Positions 62,001 to 64,000 of a DNA stretch of 64,000 nucleotides are shown piece after piece. The translations under genes were made by a program, and so were the position numbers. Numbering within the stretch: the first letter of the stretch is position 1; the number at the start of each line of letters is the position of its first letter. This stretch comes from Acridotheres tristis (lineage: Eukaryota > Chordata > Aves > Passeriformes > Sturnidae), in assembly GCA_037013685.1 (NCBI GenBank), contig CM072891.1:10392501-10456500 (forward strand), written 5' to 3'. Below the pieces are notes generated by a model. That model saw only the letters and a list, made by a program, of their open reading frames with translations, made no database searches and was not told where the DNA came from.

Positions 62001-63889
62001 TCTGTATTAGAATAGCTCAATGATGTAGAAAGTGTTGAGTGCTCTGCATATACTACTCTCCCTGTTCCAGGAAGACTGTAGAGATGAATTTATGTAGAAA
62101 GTGTTGTTTGTTTGACATTTCAGGTTTTTGTTTGTTTGTTTCTTAAACTGTTGTTTGTCTTTACTTTACAGTGAAGGGAAAGCTGGTGGGCCAGAAGCAG
62201 CTGACTTCTCTGATATTCTGCATCTGGGCACCAGTGCCAAACTGGCACAACCTGGCTCTGCAGCAGCATTTCTTCCAAAGGTTACTCGTGGTGCCCTGCT
62301 GAGAGAATCATACCAGAATCTGCCTTCCATTCGTTCCTGCTACCTCTCTCACTTTGTCCACTTGCAGCCCACCCTTATGCGTTCTCAGGTGTCCTACCAA
62401 GGGCGGAATTACCTCATCCAGTCAATGCTGCTTCCTGAGGTCAAAGGGCCCATCCTGCCTTCAGACTGGCCATTCTTTCCACTTATCAGCCTCTACAACA
62501 AAGTGACTAATGCAGAGACACGTGGGGCTATACTGAACTCTCTCCCACTTGATCTCATCAACACTGTGACCTGGAATCTGCAGTGGGTCTTGTTGCTGGA
62601 AACCTGGCGTTCTAAAATCCTTCAGAGCATCCCGACTGCTGCCAAACTTGCACGACTTATGTGTGTCTTCCTCACTGGCAGTGACCTCTTTCTGGAAGCA
62701 CCAATCCACCGCTACACAGCTGCCCTTCTCTCTGTGTATTGCCAGCCCAAGGCCCTGGACTCCCTGAACTTGGATGCTCCTCTCCCTGGTTTGGCATCCT
62801 TCCATGATCTCTATATAAGTCTCCTGGAGCAATTTGAGGGTGTCTCCTTTGGAGATCCACTCTTTGGAGTCTTTGTTCTTCTACCTCTACAGAAGCGTTT
62901 CAGTGTTCATCTGCGTCTCTCTGTTTTTGGGGAGCACACAAATACCCTGCGGGCGCTGGGAGTGCCATTGCAGCAGGTAATCCTGCCTTATGGGAATTGC
63001 CTGTCACTCTATTTCTGGCTTACTGGGCTCTTGCCTGTGATTCTCTAGCCTTGATATGTGTGTTTATGTGGAGGGCAGGAGCTGTGAAATTGCTCAGTCT
63101 TCACTAGAAACTGTCCCAAACCTTGCTTGGTTTAACCATTGAGAACCTTCTAATTTATAGGTTGTATGTATGAAGGGCTGGCCGCTCCCTGTGTTCTGCT
63201 AGCAATTACCTTTCCCTTAAATAAATGTTTTCACACCTTGGTGAGAGCTTTTTCCTTGCCCATGCATAGACAAATAGTCATTTTCCCTCTCAACCATCTT
63301 TCCACATATAGTTATACTGGAGAGGTTCTCTGCTGAGTAACAGCAAGAAGATTTGGTCTGTCAAGTGTAGGGCTGCGTTTCTTTTGAGAGAGCAGAGCGC
63401 GAGAGATAGAATTTAGCAGTCCTGTCAAAAATACTCTGCTTCTTATTTTATAAGCACTCGTCTTATCTGTGCCAAAGATCAGCTGCAGTGATCGGACCAG
63501 TAAAACATCTCTCCATGAAGCTGAAGAGGTCTTGACAACACATCAGTCAGGGTGGGCTGTAGCAGCTCTGCTGCAAATGGGGGTCATGCCACTGGAGTAC
63601 CTACTATAGGAGGGCATGCACAAGGAAAGGCTCTCTAGAAGTCATGAACTTCCTATCACTACTTAGACCTTGACCAAAATTGTAATGTTGCCTCTGGATG
63701 GGTTTGTTGCAGTTTCCTGTGCCTCTTGAGCGTTACACTTGTCCTCCTGAGGATAACCTGAACCTCCTGCGACTCTACTTCCGAACGCTGGTCACTGGTG
63801 CCCTGCGCCACACTTGGTGCCCTGTTCTGTACGTGGTGGCCGTGGCTCATGTGAACAGTTTTATTTTCTCCCAAGAAAGCACGACACAG
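31821..63889 (+). CDS. RPAP1: RPAP1, RNA polymerase II-associated protein 1 (3' end missing)
   Basis: Twenty-two coding exons give 1364 codons in unbroken phase. Exons: 31821-32010, 32911-33059, 33598-33690, 35005-35185, 37239-37415, 40218-40424, 43879-43994, 44406-44504, 44960-45061, 45887-46054, 48310-48492, 50222-50356, 50525-50704, 52672-52829, 54122-54292, 55055-55256, 57178-57287, 59132-59327, 60249-60398, 60842-60984, 62172-62976, 63713-63889. The start [18 protein letters not shown] matches the family N terminus. The RPAP1_N region is about residues 230-272 (EEEILQEQ...LDPSLVAFL) and RPAP1_C about 373-440 ([11 protein letters not shown]...[11 protein letters not shown]). The rest is helical repeat-like. 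RPAP1 (yeast Rba50) binds RNA polymerase II, helps in its assembly and import, and links it to Mediator. The mammalian protein is about 1390 residues, so roughly 75 C-terminal residues lie outside the window. Confidence 0.95.
32911..33059 (+). CDS. RPAP1: RPAP1 exon 3
   Basis: The acceptor is TTTCCCCTGCACAG and the donor is ATT|GTATGT. It encodes residues 64-113, including the conserved [19 protein letters not shown] and FSKII, which match the family closely. Confidence 0.92.
33598..33690 (+). CDS. RPAP1: RPAP1 exon 4
   Basis: The acceptor is TTTTTTTCTTTAG and the donor is GAG|GTAAGA. It has 31 codons starting [14 protein letters not shown] and is phase 0 on both sides. Confidence 0.92.
35005..35185 (+). 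CDS. RPAP1: RPAP1 exon 5
   Basis: The acceptor CCCCGTTTGCAG ends at 35,004. A second in-frame AG six bases later (GTGCAG, 35,010) could give a form two residues shorter. The conserved [18 protein letters not shown] lies near its start. The donor is GGTG|GTAAGT, phase 1. Confidence 0.9.
37239..37415 (+). CDS. RPAP1: RPAP1 exon 6 (RPAP1_N region)
   Basis: The acceptor is TGCTTCTTATAG and the donor is CTGG|GTATGT. It encodes residues 205-263 with LITGEGLG and the charged helix [20 protein letters not shown], the core of the RPAP1 N-terminal domain. Confidence 0.93.
40218..40424 (+). CDS. RPAP1: RPAP1 exon 7
   Basis: The acceptor is TCAATACTTGCAG and the donor is ATAG|GTAAGA, phase 1. It starts with DPSLVAFLK, completing the N-terminal domain across the intron. 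The rest is charged and poorly conserved, as in other species. Confidence 0.9.
43879..43994 (+). CDS. RPAP1: RPAP1 exon 8
   Basis: I chose the acceptor after TTTTTTTTCTCCCCACACAAAG (ends 43,878) for its strong pyrimidine tract and because it keeps the linker length near the mammalian one. An alternative in-phase acceptor at 43,782 (TTGATACAG) would add 32 residues. It encodes [19 protein letters not shown]; the donor is AAG|GTTTGA, which is weaker than most in this gene. Confidence 0.85.
44406..44504 (+). CDS. RPAP1: RPAP1 exon 9 (RPAP1_C region)
   Basis: The acceptor is CCGTTTTGCTGTAG and the donor is GAG|GTAGGT. The 33 codons carry [12 protein letters not shown] and [15 protein letters not shown], the most conserved stretch of the family. 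Confidence 0.95.
44960..45061 (+). CDS. RPAP1: RPAP1 exon 10
   Basis: The acceptor is CCTTGCCATTTAG and the donor is AGG|GTAAGT. It encodes [17 protein letters not shown] and [16 protein letters not shown], the end of the conserved C-domain block. Confidence 0.95.
45887..46054 (+). CDS. RPAP1: RPAP1 exon 11
   Basis: The acceptor is GGCACTTTGCAG and the donor is GAG|GTAAGA. The 56 codons include [17 protein letters not shown] and [12 protein letters not shown], matching the family. Confidence 0.95.
48310..48492 (+). CDS. RPAP1: RPAP1 exon 12 with acidic run
   Basis: The acceptor is ACACTCCTTATAG and the donor is AAG|GTAAGC. It encodes [17 protein letters not shown], then a run of ten glutamates, a charged linker and [12 protein letters not shown]. 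The acidic linker is at the expected place in the family. The run is a coding GAA/GAG repeat that may vary in length. Confidence 0.93.
49356..49595 (+). mobile_element. possible old LTR fragment
   Basis: The stretch begins TGTCATGGTTCAGCAT, reminiscent of the TGTCATGGTTT start of several avian ERV LTRs. It contains a TATA-like GAGTATTTAAAC (near 49,520) followed by GC-richer sequence. No matching second LTR or clear target duplication was found, so the assignment is weak. Confidence 0.3.
49600..49655. repeat. ATTT/GTTT repeat between direct copies of CTCAGGTATTA
   Basis: The eleven bases CTCAGGTATTA occur immediately before and after a short ATTT/GTTT tract. This looks like either a target-site duplication around a tiny insertion with an AT-rich tail, or simple replication slippage. 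Confidence 0.6.
50222..50356 (+). CDS. RPAP1: RPAP1 exon 13
   Basis: The acceptor is TTTTTACACCTTTCAG and the donor is CAG|GTAAAT. The 45 codons include [20 protein letters not shown] and ARHSSEA, conserved helical repeat-like sequence. Confidence 0.95.
50525..50704 (+). CDS. RPAP1: RPAP1 exon 14
   Basis: The acceptor is GCTATTTCTTTGCAG and the donor is CTG|GTGAGT. It encodes [20 protein letters not shown] and [16 protein letters not shown], strongly conserved. Confidence 0.95.
52125..52195 (-). mobile_element. short CR1 tail fragment
   Basis: ATTATAGAAAGGCTTAGGTT followed by GAACCTCTGAAGCCCATCTA and GTGTGACCTCTCC resembles the reverse complement of a CR1 3' end. Only about 70 bases are recognisable. 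Confidence 0.5.
52672..52829 (+). CDS. RPAP1: RPAP1 exon 15
   Basis: The acceptor is TGGTTTGGTTTACAG and the donor is TACAG|GTACAG, phase 2. It encodes [15 protein letters not shown] and [17 protein letters not shown], clear family motifs. It is more GC-rich than the neighbouring introns. Confidence 0.94.
53935..54112 (+). mobile_element. CR1 LINE 3' tail directly upstream of exon 16
   Basis: The sequence from CACTGGGGCATTTTTGCACA through CTTGAAGATACTCAAAATCT to GATCTCCAGAGACCCTTTCC and ATTCTGTAATTC is a diverged CR1 tail in the gene's orientation. It ends within about ten bases of the exon 16 acceptor at 54,121, so CR1 sequence supplies most of the branch-point and pyrimidine region. Confidence 0.75.
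54122..54292 (+). CDS. RPAP1: RPAP1 exon 16
   Basis: The acceptor ATTCATACTACAG has a poor pyrimidine tract and lies at the end of a CR1 tail. The donor is AGCAG|GTAGGC. It encodes [18 protein letters not shown] and [16 protein letters not shown], matching the family and in phase with exons 15 and 17, so the exon is real despite the weak acceptor. Confidence 0.93.
55055..55256 (+). CDS. RPAP1: RPAP1 exon 17
   Basis: The acceptor is CCATTGTATTTCAG and the donor is CAACAG|GTAAGG. It encodes [14 protein letters not shown] and [14 protein letters not shown], conserved in position and wording. Confidence 0.95.
57178..57287 (+). CDS. RPAP1: RPAP1 exon 18
   Basis: The acceptor is CATGTCTTCTACAG and the donor is CTCAG|GTAAAA, phase 2. 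It encodes [19 protein letters not shown] and the following tryptophan-containing helix. It is too short for a stand-alone open frame but is fixed by phase and homology. Confidence 0.92.
59132..59327 (+). CDS. RPAP1: RPAP1 exon 19
   Basis: The acceptor is TTTTTTTGTTCACACAG and the donor is AAG|GTAAGA. It encodes [30 protein letters not shown] and [15 protein letters not shown], all typical RPAP1 sequence. Confidence 0.95.
60249..60398 (+). CDS. RPAP1: RPAP1 exon 20
   Basis: The acceptor is GATTCCTTTATAG and the donor is ATG|GTATCA, weaker than average. It encodes [20 protein letters not shown], a highly conserved block. Confidence 0.93.
60842..60984 (+). CDS. RPAP1: RPAP1 exon 21
   Basis: The acceptor is TTGTTTCCTGTACAG and the donor is CTTCC|GTAAGC, phase 2. 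It encodes [20 protein letters not shown] and the following NPEFLP. Confidence 0.94.
62172..62976 (+). CDS. RPAP1: RPAP1 exon 22 (largest exon)
   Basis: The acceptor is GTCTTTACTTTACAG and the donor is CAGCAG|GTAATC. The 805 bases encode residues about 1037-1305 with [77 protein letters not shown] and [16 protein letters not shown]. It is a single large exon holding most of the conserved C-terminal half. Confidence 0.96.
63713..63889 (+). CDS. RPAP1: RPAP1 exon 23 (last one in window)
   Basis: The acceptor is GATGGGTTTGTTGCAG and the donor is ACACAG|GTAATG. It encodes [38 protein letters not shown] and [13 protein letters not shown]. The gene continues beyond the window for an estimated 75 residues. 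Confidence 0.95.
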
Positions 63890-64000
63890 GTAATGGATAG
63901 CAGAGCTTTAGGGCTGCAATCTTTGGGTTTTGCATCTGCTCTCCCTGTAAGTCCAGTGTACCTTGTGATGAATCACTGACCTTTGGGGCTTGAAAACAAA

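Larger units (their letters stand above)
33060..63712 (+). other. RPAP1: RPAP1 introns 3 to 22: contents
   Basis: The introns are AT-rich with GT-AG ends. The long ones (35,186-37,238; 37,416-40,217; 40,425-43,878; 46,055-48,309; 48,493-50,221; 50,705-52,671; 55,257-57,177; 57,288-59,131) hold no recognisable nested gene on either strand. Named contents are limited to CR1 tails (52,125-52,195 and 53,935-54,112), a possible old LTR (49,356-49,595) and short simple repeats at 41,503-41,529 (GT), 47,971-48,002 (ATTT), 49,608-49,640 (ATTT/GTTT) and about 56,741-56,766 (TTTTG/T). I looked for box C/D small nucleolar RNA patterns and found none with proper spacing. Confidence 0.6.

Overview
The window reads as bird nuclear DNA. 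It has CR1 LINE tails with the typical avian 3' ends, an avian-type endogenous retrovirus (ERV), GC-rich CpG-island promoters, and a vertebrate gene with many small exons, GT-AG introns and preserved reading phase. The gene is RPAP1 (RNA polymerase II-associated protein 1). I cannot name the species.

Layout. 1-7.3 kb: no recognisable gene. 7.3-8.9 kb: a strong CpG island with a plausible first coding exon on the minus strand (7834-7923) of a gene I do not recognise. 8.9-17 kb: non-coding, with one CR1 tail (about 15.09-15.40 kb). 16,968-22,090 (block A) and 26,953-31,350 (block B): two copies of the RPAP1 promoter, non-coding exon 1 and part of intron 1. Between them, filling the gap exactly, lies a 5'-truncated ERV (22,091-about 26,952): decayed pol starting in the middle of reverse transcriptase, a 567-codon open env, and an LTR-like 3' end. 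28.6-63.9 kb: RPAP1 on the plus strand, with a native non-coding exon 1 ending at 28,837 and 22 coding exons from 31,821 to 63,889. These give 1364 codons in continuous phase; the last part of the protein lies beyond the window.

How the parts may work together. RPAP1 is a housekeeping gene driven by an ETS-rich CpG-island promoter (block B). A second, diverged copy of that promoter (block A) keeps its ETS/TGACG element and its CAG|GTGAGT splice donor. It points at the env open frame 4.7 kb downstream, which has two good splice acceptors just before its ATG and an LTR polyadenylation region after it. A working hypothesis is a captured transcription unit: duplicated RPAP1 promoter, exon 1A, spliced to an env-derived product that lacks its membrane anchor because of a stop codon. 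The structure is best explained by recombination between an ERV-free allele and an ERV-bearing allele, or by an assembly artefact that joined two such haplotypes. That alternative must be excluded first.

Limits. Exon boundaries come from reading splice consensus sequences, codon phase and my knowledge of the RPAP1 family. No alignment, expression data or repeat-library search was available.
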